Source: Saxidomus purpurata (Eukaryota > Mollusca > Bivalvia > Venerida > Veneridae). Taken from it: 64,000 bases of DNA. Of the stretch, positions 35,701 to 47,229 are shown one piece after another (position 1 is the stretch's first letter; every line of letters starts with the position of its first letter). The notes below the pieces were generated by a model, which saw only the letters and a list, made by a program, of their open reading frames with translations, was not told where the DNA came from and searched no databases. Position numbers and translations under genes: made by a program. The DNA is taken from NCBI GenBank assembly GCA_022818135.1, contig JAFMSR010000010.1:37458754-37522753 (forward strand). The letters run 5' to 3'.

Positions 35701-38700
35701 GTATTAAGTCTTCATTACTCATGAGGCTATTTAATAATATACCAATTACACATAGATTGTACATAATATTACAAGAATACATACTGTCAACTGGGCTGCC
35801 TTGTCTACTAATGCTGAGGATATCTCTAGGAGAGTGTATACCACTATCATCTAGGGAACGTCTAACACTGTACTGACTACCGAGTACACATCTCCTAGTT
35901 CCTGTAGGTTTGCAAAGAATGTAATTAATGAAGTAAATGAATGAACCCCTAAATACATGAAAATCTGATAGATGAATATTACACCAAAAGTTTGAAAAAT
36001 TTAAATATTCTTGAATTTAATGATTTTCTAATTAAAACTCAGTAAAGATCTCTAAAACCTAATTAAGGTTCCAATTCATCTTTGTCTAAAACTACAAAAT
36101 AATTGCGTACTTATCTTTTTGTACTTTTCTTATGATATCAAACAACAATTCCTGGTTCACTCATTTGGAATGAAAATTTTCAGCTGCTTATTTGTTTAAA
36201 GCTAACACTTAACATGAAAGCTCAATCTTATAATTAAGTTGACCAGATGGACCAAAACATATTAAGTCTTAAAAACACTTAAAATTTATACAAAAATGTG
36301 ACACAAGTTACAAATTAAGAAAGGGCAAACGTGAGCAAAAAAGACAATACAATACCGCAATCACTATACGCTGGTCTAGCCGGAACAATGGACTGATGAA
36401 GTGGTGTAGATGGGTGAACTAGCCAGGTCTCGGCTAAATTGCTTTCCCGTTTCCCCAGCATTTTGTCAATCTGTCGGACATTGTTCTGTGATTTTATAAG
36501 TGATGTAGTTTTAACAAAGGGTTGTTGTTTCTTCACATTTTTAAAAAGGTTGAGATCAAACTCTGACTGAATGTCACTGTCATAGTCATCTATCTTACTG
36601 TTATTATTTATATCACTTATTTTAGACATTCCAGGTGACAAAGATCTGGCCCCTAAAATTTTATCTGACCCAAGCAGTGGAGTTACCCTGATTTTCCTCT
36701 TTGGCGGAAGAGCTGTAGGTTTTACAAAGAGACCATTTGAAGCAGAGATCAGGTTTGATTCACTGGAAGTTTTATGTCCAATTTTATTTTTACCTTTTTC
36801 AGCTATTTCACTCTCTTTTATAATTACACCAGGTTTGCTTATGCCATCACAAGACTTCATGCTTGGAGTTCTCTCCCCTGCTCTCTGTCCATCGCTGTTT
36901 CCTGACTTGTCGATTAATATTCGTTTATTTTTAATGCTGCTTGACTGTTGTTCAGTATCTGTGACACGACATCGAGGAGTAGTTTGAGAGCTGCTATCAT
37001 TTAAACATACAACACTTGTGTCAATTTTCACATCTTTCCTTGAATTTGGATCTAAGTAAGGCACAAAAGGTGTTCCACACTGAATTTCTGCATGCTTGTT
37101 TATTGTGGTTTTAACTTTTGATTCTTGCAATTTAGTATTCGGATGATTGACTGGAATTGGTCTTCCCGCTGAATTGCAATTTTCATTCTTATCTTTAATA
37201 TTAACGCTAGGCATTCCTAGGGGACCAGACGACAAATATTCAGTACCACATGACAAATCAAATGGAGTTGCCAACAAAGGAAATGCTTTCCTTCCTTGCT
37301 GATTAAGTCCATTACTGTCCGCATTGTTTTGTACATCAACCCTTGGGAAGGGTTTACCCAGTTTCTCTTCATCTGACATTGGGAAACCATATCCTTCACC
37401 ATATAGAGCAGAATTTCCACAATAAACTTGAAGACCAACAGTTTGTTTCAGATGATTGTTCTGTTCAATCAACAGGTGATTATTATTCATATCTGGGTCA
37501 TCCATTCTAGATTTACAGGTCTGGGCACCTGTCATGTGATACCTTTGACCACTTCTAGTTACCATAGTTGGTATTTCTTGTGATTCAGAATTCAATTTAA
37601 ATGAATTTGGTCTCATCTCATTTTGATACAAGGCTTCATTTCTTGAAGAGCTACCTGTAGCATATTTCTTATCATATATAAAATTCATGTTCTGTTTCTT
37701 TTGTACTTTGTTACTTTCATAACCATTATCACTTGTTTCATTACTAAAACCTTTAACATCTGAAACATTCATCCTTCTTCCAACCTGTAATTCTGTTAAT
37801 TTGTTACGAGGTATTTCTTGGTCATAAACAGGAGAATGAACTGGTTGCCTTTCTATTGCAGCATCAGCATTTTCAAGTCTTGTATTGGTCAGTGTTGTAC
37901 GAGTCTTGCAAATATTCTCTTGTAGCATATAGTTCAATTTTTCTAAACGCTCTTTCTCACTTCTTTCCTGCAAGTAAACATAACAATTTTGAAACATAGG
38001 AAATAAATTATATTTATTTAGTGCCAACTTGTCTCCACACTGTTAACTTTATGTATGCTGGCTACTAGTGGCTAGTACAAATAATCATTATTCTGTTGTT
38101 TTCTTTTATAAAACTACATGTAAATTTTAGACCAGTTATGTGATTTCTTCAAAAAAAGTCTGGATGATTTTAGATAAAATGATTTTGAAAAGACTGAAGT
38201 TATTACTCCATTTATTCTGTGGAACCTTTGACACTCTCTTTAAATACTAACATGAAAGCCGTATCTCAATTTGAAACACATAAAGATTAACAAGCAAACA
38301 ATTATCAAAAATACTGCACATGCTCTATCAATCAGCTGATTAAATCACCACCTTAAAAACCTGCTCATGAAGCTAACTGTGAGATCAGTCAAACAACTAT
38401 CTGGAGTACTAGCTGACAGCACTGCACTTTCACCTAGAATGGCTAAAGCACCAGCACTGTAATTAATTAAGGGATAAACCTGAATAACAAACCTTAATAA
38501 GCTGTTCCATCAGTGATTTTTCCCTAGGTGTGGGGCATTTCTGAACAAAAGAGTGTTCAGTTTGTGAACCTGTCACAGATCCAGCTACGTCCAAATTCTG
38601 TTCAGAAGTAACAGTCATTCTGGGATTTTCAAGCCTGTAATAAGAGTGAAGAATATTTCTAATTTTCTACTTCTTATGTTTGAGAATTCTGATAACTCTT

Positions 38701-41700
38701 TTCTCATAAAATTAGTACGCAAGACAACATGTATGTTAAACCTTAATGTCCTACTTGGGTAATTACCTGACAAGGGCAAAGTTCACAGTAGGTGCCTTTT
38801 TTTAATACCACAACTCCTACAAAGTCTTTAGTAGAGTTACTGGGGTTTTGGTTGCACATTCACACTGTCTTCAGGAATTGTTTTTATATGTACCAATTAA
38901 AGAAAATATAATTTTTCTTTGAGGAGTAATGTTGCTTCACCAGTACACTGTCTAAAGAAGAGTTGACTTACCTATCAAATATGAAACTGTTATCTGTTGG
39001 GATTTTGTCATTCTGGTTGTTATCTAATCGGTGATGTTTGTCCTGGATTGACTTAAGTTTACCATCAAGCTCACTTATTTTCTTCAACATTTCAACATCA
39101 TTGTGCCTAATGTCAGAAAGAAGGAAGAAACTATCTAAAGAAGAGCAAAGATATATAGAGAGCCATTCTCAAACATTTTTTATTTCAGTTTTATTTTTAT
39201 ATCAGGCATCATAAAACAAACAGCACCCGTAAAAAGGATATCTTTAATCAAAACTCTCTTTAGCCGAAATGGCTCCGACTTTGATCCGAGACTGTTTGCT
39301 ACTATTAAATTACATTGAAATTCATCAGTACACAACTTCTTGTTCACAGGACAATTATGTTTATACAAATGTAGTTCTGTACTTATTTACTCATTTTTGA
39401 TTGAGAAACAAGTTCAAGCATGTCAAGCATACAACTTAATTTAAATGAACTCAATAAATACTACAGATGGAATCAGCCTCAAATATTTTTAGCGGCTGTA
39501 CCACTTTCTAATCACAATAGCACAAATATGATTTGCACAGATCAAATTCCCTGTGTTTATCGTCAAAAGAAGAACAAGCATTTACAGCAGCTAATACTGG
39601 TTAGATACAGTAACAACTATAACAATGATGCTGATTATGTTGCAAATGGTAGCAACATATACAACTTCACTTGTTACTGCCCAATCCTATAAAATGTCAT
39701 AACTAGATGCCCACGTGCAACATGTCAAGCCCGCCATATGTCATAAAGGCTAACTCCTTACCAAGTAGAGATGGGTCAAAATACACCTAAATATTGGATT
39801 TAACATGCATGTTGTACCACAGAAAAGTGGTCTTGATTTTTCTCTACGGCCAGTAATAAAAAAGTTACAATATAAGCTATTTATAGTTACAACAAAGGGA
39901 AGTAATTCTAAAAACAAGGGTAGCCCATGGTGGTGAACATTTGTACAAAGTAACATCAAATTCCCTCCATGCATAAAGAAATGCTCCAGACAATGATATT
40001 CTTGACTTTGAACTTCAACCTCTAAGTGTGACCTTAACCTTAGACCTAGAGACCTGGTTCTTGTGCATGACACCCTGTCTCATGATGGTGAACATTTGTG
40101 CCAAGTTAAATTACAATCCCTCCATGCATGAAAAAGATACGCTCCGGACAAAGTCATTCTTGAATATGACCTTTAACCTCCAAGTGTGACCTTGACCTTA
40201 GACCTAGGGACCTGGTTCTTGTGCATGACACTCCGTCTCATGATGGTGAACATTTGTGCCAAGTAACATCAAAATCCCTCCATGCATGAAAAAGATATGG
40301 TCCGGACAAAATCGGATGGACATTTATAAGGAGCCTTGCCCCCTGTTTGCTTAACAGAAAATAGCCACATACAGCATTACGGAATGAATACACAAAGCAA
40401 AAGTGACATTACCTATTGTCTGTATAGCCACCTGAGCTCATCACAAGCGGGCTCAACAAAAAACAGTCCATGCCATCAGGAAAATAAGGGCAGACAGAAA
40501 AGAAAGACTTTATAACAGCTTTGACCTTGACAGTAATCTTTTTTTATCATGGAAGAGACATTATTTTAGAATTTCACATAGAACAGTTAAGTTCCTTTCC
40601 AATAAATACCTTTTCATAGCCTCCATTTTACTGATGAGGCGTTCTGTGTCTGTAAGGTCCGTCTCTGCATCTGGTACAACTGACTTACCTGATGTTAAAA
40701 TTGTTCTGGATATGATATGTACTATTATTCCAACATCATATATTAATATGATACTATTGAATGATATTTTTTTATAACTAAGTTTTATAACTGTCGATCA
40801 TTAGAAAAAACACTCTTTGAAATAGAAATTTTCTGAACATTTGCTCATATTTTTTTTCTGGAAATTAAGCTATCTCTCTATGACCTTTTTTTCTATTTTA
40901 AAGGGGCACTCCCTACATCTAGCAGATTATATTTTACAAACATAGATTGTGTTCAATGAACGTAAAATGATAAATAAATACAATTTCAATGAACCTATGG
41001 CAAATTGCCTCATTTTACCACAATTAATAAATGTAGAGGCCTTCTGTAATAAATCGCATCCACCCATTAATTGTACAACAACAACTCTACATAGATTATT
41101 GAATGGTTTACGGTACTGCAGCATATTTTAAACCGCGGATTTTATCGACAATGACTGGAACGCATAGCTTAAAATTTAAGGTTAAGTTACAATACTTCCA
41201 AAGATTTTATTATAAATTTTATGTTTTGGGGTTATTTAGTTTGACATCAGTTATAGGGTATGTCCCTTTATAGTATTGTTTTTCAGACTATTACCTGATG
41301 AAACACACATATGTAAGAGATACTTGATAGTTTTAGACAACTCTTCATCTTGTGTTTCAGTCAGCTGCTGTATTAACACAGTTACACCTCCACATTCTGT
41401 AACATACTTCTGATTTCCCACTGAAAATACATTACATATATAATACATGTACACTGCATATAATTAATAGAATATACTTTTATTGGTCATAATTATTGTA
41501 TTACTTTCAAAAGACTAAATATGATACATTAAAGAATTTGACTTTAAGCAGATGTATTTCCAAAATCAATAAATTTCTTTACAATCCATCACACCAGCTG
41601 ATGACACTGTGTAAAACAAACTCTGGCCAATGCCATCGCCATTAATTAAAAATATTTGTGACCATTAAAAACCATATATATATACAGTTGCAAATATCAA

Positions 41701-44700
41701 AATTACAAAACAGTTGACCCAATAGTTGTAGTAAATATTAAATGTAACAAACTGAACAGTATATACAATGTACATTGTAGCCCACTATTGATGGCTAATC
41801 AAAGAATTCATTTGAGTCACAAATTGCGACAGATTAAGAATCAGTTAACACTTTTACACAGTACTTACTGTAAGCATCTAAAGCATGAGCCAGTGTCAAC
41901 ACTGCTTGTATCTTTTCACTGAGATCCAAACAACACTCGGATAACAGAGAAAGAACAAACTTTATCCCTCCCAACTCACCAAATCTTTTGCTATTGCACT
42001 CTAAAACAGAAACAACGAGATTTAGTAAGTAGAGAAACCTACACAACAGTCAACATTTTATGATTGGACAATAAACTGAGAATTTAACTGGATGTTAATT
42101 TTGGAATGGAGACAAAATTTATCCATAGGCTCTGTAATCTATTTTAAAGTATCTTGGTATAGTATCTGACATATAATTTCACACATCAGCCATCTTCCAA
42201 AATGTCATACCATTATGTAGAAATACATGTTACCGTACAACAGTCACAACAAAGTGAACAAAACTGAAGCACAGAACTGAAGGCAGCTTACAGAAAGTAA
42301 TCTTTCCACTGCAGTATAAAAAAGAAAACTACAAAAACCAGCCTACCATTATCTGATAAGCAAGCATCAACTGTACTCAGCAACTGTACAGTGATGACCT
42401 TGGCTGATGGATCATCGACAACTGTGCTTGTAAGTGAACCAAGCTTCTTGACAAATATCTCCAGTCCTCCACATTTTCTTACACGGTCTTGGTTGCTTTC
42501 TTAAAACAATTAATACATCATCAAAATATTAAATGCCATTGTTTTCTCTTACAGATATGTAATTTGGATATGATTTTCTAACAATTATTAAGTCCATCTT
42601 TTAATTCAGGTTTCTACTACTGATCTAGTTAAGTTCAGTAACCTGCAAGTGTAATTCTGTATATTTGACTTTTTATTGGGTGTTTACAGAAATTTTTAGC
42701 TAACTAAAAATGAAATTACTAAAATGACAATATAGTCTTATGCTGTTAAAATTTGTAACAGATTATGAACTATAATTTCTATGGAAAAAAGACAAACACC
42801 ATAATTTCCTCTGTTACAAGCAAATGTAACCAATTGGGATAAAAATGCACATCTTGGCAACATTATTTCGTTGTATTTTTAAAAAAAATAACTCATTTAC
42901 ATGTTTAAGAATTTAGCTGATTTTTGACGATTTTGTGCAAAATAAGTGCAAATTATGAGTAAGATAGACGACAGCCTGTAAAAGGTAACTTTACTCACCA
43001 TTGCTAGATACAGTAAGCCCAATGAGAGAAAGGACTGGTCTTAGAATTCTCTTATTTGTCTGGTTGGTCAACACATTTAACAAGTATGGCAACAGTGAGG
43101 CACAAATTCTCTGGTTGCCTTCTGGAAACAGGTAAAATGAAGCTCAGGAAAATGTTCAATAGGTTAACTTACTTTGCATTCTTATATCTAATTACAATTA
43201 AATTTCAAATACATGACACTAGCAAATAAAACAAACACCGTGGAAATGTAAAACCTGCTATGTCATTGTTTTGTTCAAGTAAATAATACATATGTCAACT
43301 TTGAGGTATTGAGGCAATACCATCCTGATTTAATTTCTGCAAAAATGAAAGAAATCAAGCACTTGGTAAACAACAGTATGCTTTTGTAAAAGAACCACAA
43401 ATTTTTCCAAAAACTTAATTAATGTAGAAGTATTTCTAACATGTTCAAACATCCAAACAAATTTACCATTTAAAGGATTGTTCACACAAGCACATGCAGT
43501 GCTAAGTAGTGTACACCATAAAGTCAAGCTTCTTCCCTCCATTCCTTCAAACCAGTCAGACTCTAAATCCTGTATGTTTTTTGGCATGGTTGTCCTGTGG
43601 TATAAATTTATGTGTATTGCATTTGTTTGTCCAGTGTAAAATCAAATATGTTTATGAGAAGAAATTTTCTTGGGAGTATGTGGCTCTATAAACAGGGCAT
43701 TTTTCCAAGTTTGGGGAAGGCGTCCTAAAATCCTAGCACTTGAAGTCAAAGTCTGGGGAAAACTGTATGATTTTAAAGAAAATTTAGTTGGGGAAGACAA
43801 CCTATACCTGCCTCTGATATAGAAATTAAAATTGCCATACTAACAAATATAAATCCCAGACAAAAGTTTATGTTACAGGTATAATATCAACAATTTTTTT
43901 TATCCACTTTGTACTTGCTAGACGGAATGTTAATAAATGTTTTTCTTTCTTTACCAAAAATACACATAATTATGTTAATTTGCACCAACTTGCCTGAAAT
44001 ACAAAACAAAAACTGTCCACAAGATAGCATCCTAAACTGTATAAGTGAATTGCTTTTTCTGTGAACTAAGCATTTCCAGTAACAGGGCGCAACTTCTTCA
44101 AATTTTCATAAAAAAGCCATTTTGATTTTTTATCCTGTTTTTGAAGCTGTTTGTTTAATTTCAATTGTTATTGTATTCTAACTGAAGATCTAGCACTTAA
44201 AGACACAATTCCATGGGGAAATGCTAACATGCTAGCTGTATTTTCTGGGAGTATACTAAAATTTTGTAAGAACAAGATACATTGTACTTGTTACAATCAA
44301 TATGCATACACAGACATTACATTGCCAAAATTCATGCAAGAATCACGGCACTAACTGGATAGTGTGATTTTGTTTGACTGTGTGATCTTGTTTGACTGTG
44401 TGATCTTGTTTGATTGTGTGCTCATTTGATGGTGTGATCTGGTTTGTAGATGCTGTTCACCTGTGTAATGTTTCAACCAAATATCTGCATCACTTTTGGA
44501 AGAAGCCCTTTGCACATGGTAACCTTAAATCAAGTTAATATTTGTTTTATGGTGTTCAGGGATTAATCTTTTTCTGTTTTATATTTAAGATTCAAAAGGA
44601 GCATTTATGATAAACATAGCCAAGATTCACTGAACATGATGTTATGATCTGGCTGATAGACCACATAAAGACCTGTTAAAGTTTCAACCTAGTATCTATA

Positions 44701-47229
44701 TTAAATAGATAAATACTAAGAAGATATGCATGAAGACTATGCCAGTAATTACCTTATAAGTGACAGAATATCATGTAAACAAGATGACTGTCTGACTAAA
44801 TTTTGTCCAAAACCTGAAAGTCAATACAAAACAATATTTAGTCTTAAACACATAAAATGTGTTAATTAGCATGAAAATAACCTAATTTAATGAAATGGGC
44901 ATTCAAATGTACAATAATATATAAAGCTTCATACAAATATGGTTGATGTCAATAATTGTTTGCCAAAGACCATTCTCACAAACATAAGAACAAAGAACTT
45001 TTTAACAAATTATTTAAAGGTCCATTTCTAAGACCAAATCAAATTTTCTTTTAAATCTGGAATTTTTACAGGGAAATACAGTTTGAAACTGGCTTCTAAA
45101 ACTTTACAATAGCCGTGGAGTATTTCCTTTTTTGGAATACTGCTGCAGAAAAACAAGTGAATGTTTTTGTATTTCCTTTGATTGACCGGGGTAGTCTTTT
45201 TTGTCCTACTTTGGCTTTATTGCATGTTGTAAACAGTCAGTAATATACCTTGCACGTCATTGGAAATAAAGTTCTATCATTATCCTATTCATTTTACCAT
45301 ATCAGTAAATTCAAAGTTAGTATTGAGCCTAGAAAAAACTAAATACCCGCAATTGATTTTAACCAGACTGCTTTGAAATTACATTATAAAATGTTAAAAA
45401 ACTCAATTACAATGTATATATTAGTTTACCGTTGTTTGAAACAAGACATAACACCAAAAACGAGGCAGTTTGTTTCTTTCTAACTGAAGATCTAGCACTT
45501 GAAGACAAGATTCCATGGAGAAATGTCAACATGCTGGCTGTTGACAACAACTTCTGGGAATATACTGAAATTATGAAGAAACAACATACTCATTTTAAAT
45601 ACCCTGTAATACAAAAATAACACACATGTTTACACTTTATTATAACAGGGCATTAAATCCAATCCACATAAGGACTACAGTATAGAGATAGTTATTGAAC
45701 TTTTTACAAAAAATAAAATTGATTGTACAATATAAATTCATTTAAAAAGATAACAAGACATTTATATGCAGTTGTTATGTCCCTTTTGTTATTTATCAAA
45801 CTTGACCTTTATATAATATGCCTTCATCAGAATATTGCAACATGTGGAAGGGAAGCATTTTCAAGAACAAAGCTAAAAGGAAAGTTGGCATGAAAGCGTT
45901 TTACCCCAAAAAGTCTTGATTAAAATACTTTAATGAGTTTCAAAGCCATTAAAAGGTTTCAGCAAAGCAACACTAATTTTAAATAGTTTGAAAGAGGGTA
46001 CATATTGACCATTTAATTGGTTTGTTGATTTGTTTGAAGATTTGTTGAAACTTTGTCGACATCACCTTTGCAGTACCAAGTGATCATGCGGAGATATATT
46101 ACAGACATAAACGACAAACTGTGATAAAATGTAAAAGGAAACCTGTGCATAGCATTGTAAAGGACAAAATCCTTTTAATAATCTCTACTCACCATTTCTC
46201 TCAACAGCACTGCCCAAACAATACAGGCCAGTCTCCACCACTTCATTTTTGCTATGGCTGGTAACCAGTGTCAAAACCTGCTGCAGTCCACCAGTATCAC
46301 GAAACACGTCCTTTGCCTCAACTTATAAAGCAAAACAACTCGAATTACACTTTTTGCTGCTTCCTGTGAAGTTTCCGATGCAGATCTCTTTATATTTATA
46401 TTCAAACACTTTGATAACTGTTACAATGCTTTTGATCATATGTACATGCAAGCAACAGTTAACTGCTAACAACTAGGTAATATAATGGTCCATTTTCCTG
46501 ACAGTAAAATATTGAATGTTTTATGTTGACTGTTGATGACGTCCTTAACATAAATGAACAGTACCTGAACCTTGAAGGATAGATGCTACTGTCATCAATG
46601 CTTGTTTCAAAGCATCATCATCATCTTTCTGGAAGTCCAAGCATTCCAATAGCAGTTTTATATCTGTCTTCAACTCTAAAATTGTTTAAAATACTGAGCT
46701 GACATTTTTCTTTAATGTCTAGATAACATAATATGAATATGATTCTGCAGCAAGTGTGTTTTAAAGTTCAAATTCATTTTGTACATGTTGTAGAAAATGT
46801 TATAGACTACATACAATTGTCTGACCTTAACTTGAAATTCACTACTTCATCATTTAAAAGTTCAATATATTTATTATAGTAGAAATAAATTTCATCCGTA
46901 AGACATTGTTTCAACGTAATAGTTATTCTGAGTAAGCAAGACTTTAATAATTAACATAACTCTGATGAGTTTTTCTTAAGTGACTATATTTAGCTATGGA
47001 TCTGTTGTTCCAGAGACATTGACAAACATTTAGCAGTTAAAGCAATAGAGAAGTTGGAAAGAAGTCTGTAACACAAAAATGTCACTAAATATTTGACTAA
47101 GTTGATTAATTAACATCAATAGCTCACATTAGCAGAACAGTTAAGTGGCTAGTAACTACATGTATTTTACTATTCATTCTGGACTAGATACAAACCTAAA
47201 AGTTCCTTCTTTTTTATCTTGCTGTCCAT
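29511..47229 (-). CDS. TERB1: TERB1, telomere repeats-binding bouquet formation protein 1
   Basis: Exons in transcript order: 47229-47196, 46675-46565, 46321-46193, 44813-44753, 43594-43467, 43121-42999, 42499-42347, 42000-41869, 41420-41295, 40688-40610, 39106-38972, 38634-38493, 37967-36356, 35901-35785, 35296-35174, 34844-34579, 31071-30856, 29729-29511. All have AG/GT borders and matching phases, giving 3906 nt and 1301 residues; vertebrate TERB1 is about 730. The ATG at 47229 has an in-frame TGA upstream. In animals TERB1 joins TERB2 and MAJIN, binds the shelterin protein TRF1 and the LINC complex, and anchors meiotic telomeres at the inner nuclear membrane. Residues 1-332 are armadillo-like, and the C-terminus has the TERB1 Myb domain plus a second Myb. 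Identification rests on the ordered match of ARM, CP...H basic region and Myb. Expression is expected in meiotic germ cells (family knowledge). Confidence 0.93.
30856..31071 (-). CDS. TERB1: TERB1 exon 17: canonical Myb domain
   Basis: 72 codons, phase 0 both sides. ISPLSDEYLEEFRPPVRTKK is followed by KRRKRVPYTEEEERNLMEGV and RTIGKHWNQILNTYSFHPSR ... DLMDKYKRMT. The basic leader, 'TEEEE...L..GV...G.HWN.IL...F...R..VDL..KY' pattern and spacing match the vertebrate TERB1 C-terminal Myb closely. In vertebrates the protein ends soon after this domain; here the exon splices on. Confidence 0.93.
32551..33254. repeat. Bivalve dispersed repeat with tandem units, TERB1 intron 16
   Basis: Three to four units of about 170-190 bp with 'gtgaccttgacctttgaggtagggacgtgggtcttgcatg', 'gatgtgctagacatttgtgccaagttattttaaaatc' and 'tgcatgacaaagttatagtccggacac'. 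It is bounded by inverted TGCCCCC (32578-32584) and GGGGGCA (33248-33254). Non-coding. Confidence 0.8.
34579..35901 (-). CDS. TERB1: TERB1 exons 14-16: Ser-rich segment and basic TERB2/TRF1-binding region
   Basis: Residues about 989-1157. Exons 14 and 15 are serine-rich and acidic (RSLDDSGIHSPRDILSISRQ; SSSDTSDDEGPPNISAAVLR). Exon 16 (34844-34579) carries TCPTHRKLRQLERIYIHKLK and then a very basic run (KKSKGLKNRLKRKFQNK). The 'CP..H' start followed by a basic helix sits just N-terminal to the Myb domain, where vertebrate TERB1 binds TERB2 and TRF1. That assignment is by position and partial likeness. Confidence 0.85.
36356..37967 (-). CDS. TERB1: TERB1 exon 13: 1.6 kb exon of low-complexity sequence
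   Basis: 537 codons (residues about 452-988), opened by a TACTTGCAG acceptor and closed by GTATTG. It starts ERSEKERLEKLNYMLQE (helical). The rest is rich in Ser, Asn, Lys and Thr with no domain, and is probably disordered. Two phrases look constrained: KRKIRVTPLLGSDK at about residue 877, which resembles a shelterin-docking 'xLTP' type peptide, and ETWLVHPSTPLHQSIVPARP near the end. Much of the length excess over vertebrate TERB1 comes from this exon. Confidence 0.88.
38493..40688 (-). CDS. TERB1: TERB1 exons 10-12: charged, helix-prone linker
   Basis: Residues about 333-451. Exon 10 (40688-40610) ends ERLISKMEAMKR. Exon 11 (39106-38972, exactly 45 codons, phase 2 both sides) reads HNDVEMLKKISELDGKLKSI and could form a coiled coil. 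Exon 12 (38634-38493) ends TPREKSLMEQLIK before a GTTTGT donor. Exon 11 has a length divisible by three and could be skipped without a frameshift. Confidence 0.85.
39760..40345. repeat. Bivalve dispersed repeat with tandem units, TERB1 intron 10
   Basis: Three units of about 165 bp carry 'gtgaccttgaccttagacctagggacctggttcttgtgcatgacac', 'ctcatgatggtgaacatttgtgccaag' and 'ccctccatgcatgaaaaagata'. This is the same superfamily as 32551-33254 but a different subfamily. Short open frames across it are repeat artefacts. Confidence 0.8.
40898..41272. mobile_element. Probable MITE in TERB1 intron 9
   Basis: The left end TTAAAGGGGCACTCCCTA and the right end (inverse) TATAAAGGGACATACCCTA form imperfect inverted repeats. 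Non-coding, about 375 bp. The target site duplication was not resolved (TA is possible). Confidence 0.55.
41295..47229 (-). CDS. TERB1: TERB1 exons 1-9: armadillo-repeat N-terminus
   Basis: Residues 1-332. Landmarks: MDSKIKKKELLELKTDIKLL (exons 1-2), LLLECLDFQKDDDDALKQAL (exon 2), VFRDTGGLQQVLTLVTSHSK (exon 3), LWCTLLSTACACVNNPLN (exon 5), VRKCGGLEIFVKKLGSLTST and LLSTVDACLSDN (exon 7), GELGGIKFVLSLLSECCLDL (exon 8), VTECGGVTVLIQQLTETQDE (exon 9). The repeated 'GG(L/I/V)..(L/V)..L' core is the armadillo signature. The 'CVNNP', 'TVDAC' and 'LTE(T/S)Q.EEL' phrases match the TERB1 order as I know it. Most introns here fall after the first base of a codon, one per repeat. In vertebrates this ARM region contacts the cytoskeletal LINC side. 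Between exon 4 and exon 5 the protein seems short by roughly 40-50 residues. Confidence 0.9.
44172..44290 (+). repeat. Duplicated coding-like segment, copy A
   Basis: The + strand reads LTEDLALKDTIPWGNANMLA. It is about 80% identical to the segment at 45478-45590. A deletion after MLAV puts copy A out of frame relative to copy B. Located in TERB1 intron 4, antisense to the gene. Family unknown. Confidence 0.6.
44361..44455. repeat. 18-bp minisatellite
   Basis: About five degenerate copies of TGTGATCTTGTTTGACTG in TERB1 intron 4. Confidence 0.75.
45478..45590 (+). repeat. Duplicated coding-like segment, copy B
   Basis: The + strand reads LTEDLALEDKIPWRNVNMLA and then VDNNFWEYTEIMKK, open for 62 codons (45432-45617). 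It is preceded by a pyrimidine-rich stretch. Substitutions relative to copy A are partly conservative. Located in TERB1 intron 3, antisense to the gene. It may be a fragment of an unrecognised mobile-element protein. Confidence 0.55.

Noticed and set aside
37217..37438. Alternative-frame protein inside TERB1 exon 13
   Set aside because: It is a shadow of the long real frame.
40949..41124. Small proteins on both strands
   Set aside because: Both lie inside the MITE-like segment of TERB1 intron 9 and have no splice support.
44172..44290. Minus-strand exon of TERB1 filling the armadillo gap
   Set aside because: From the TTTTAG acceptor the minus frame reads SILPENTASMLAFPHG..., which does not look like an armadillo repeat and has no donor in the required phase. 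The + strand copy pattern explains it better.
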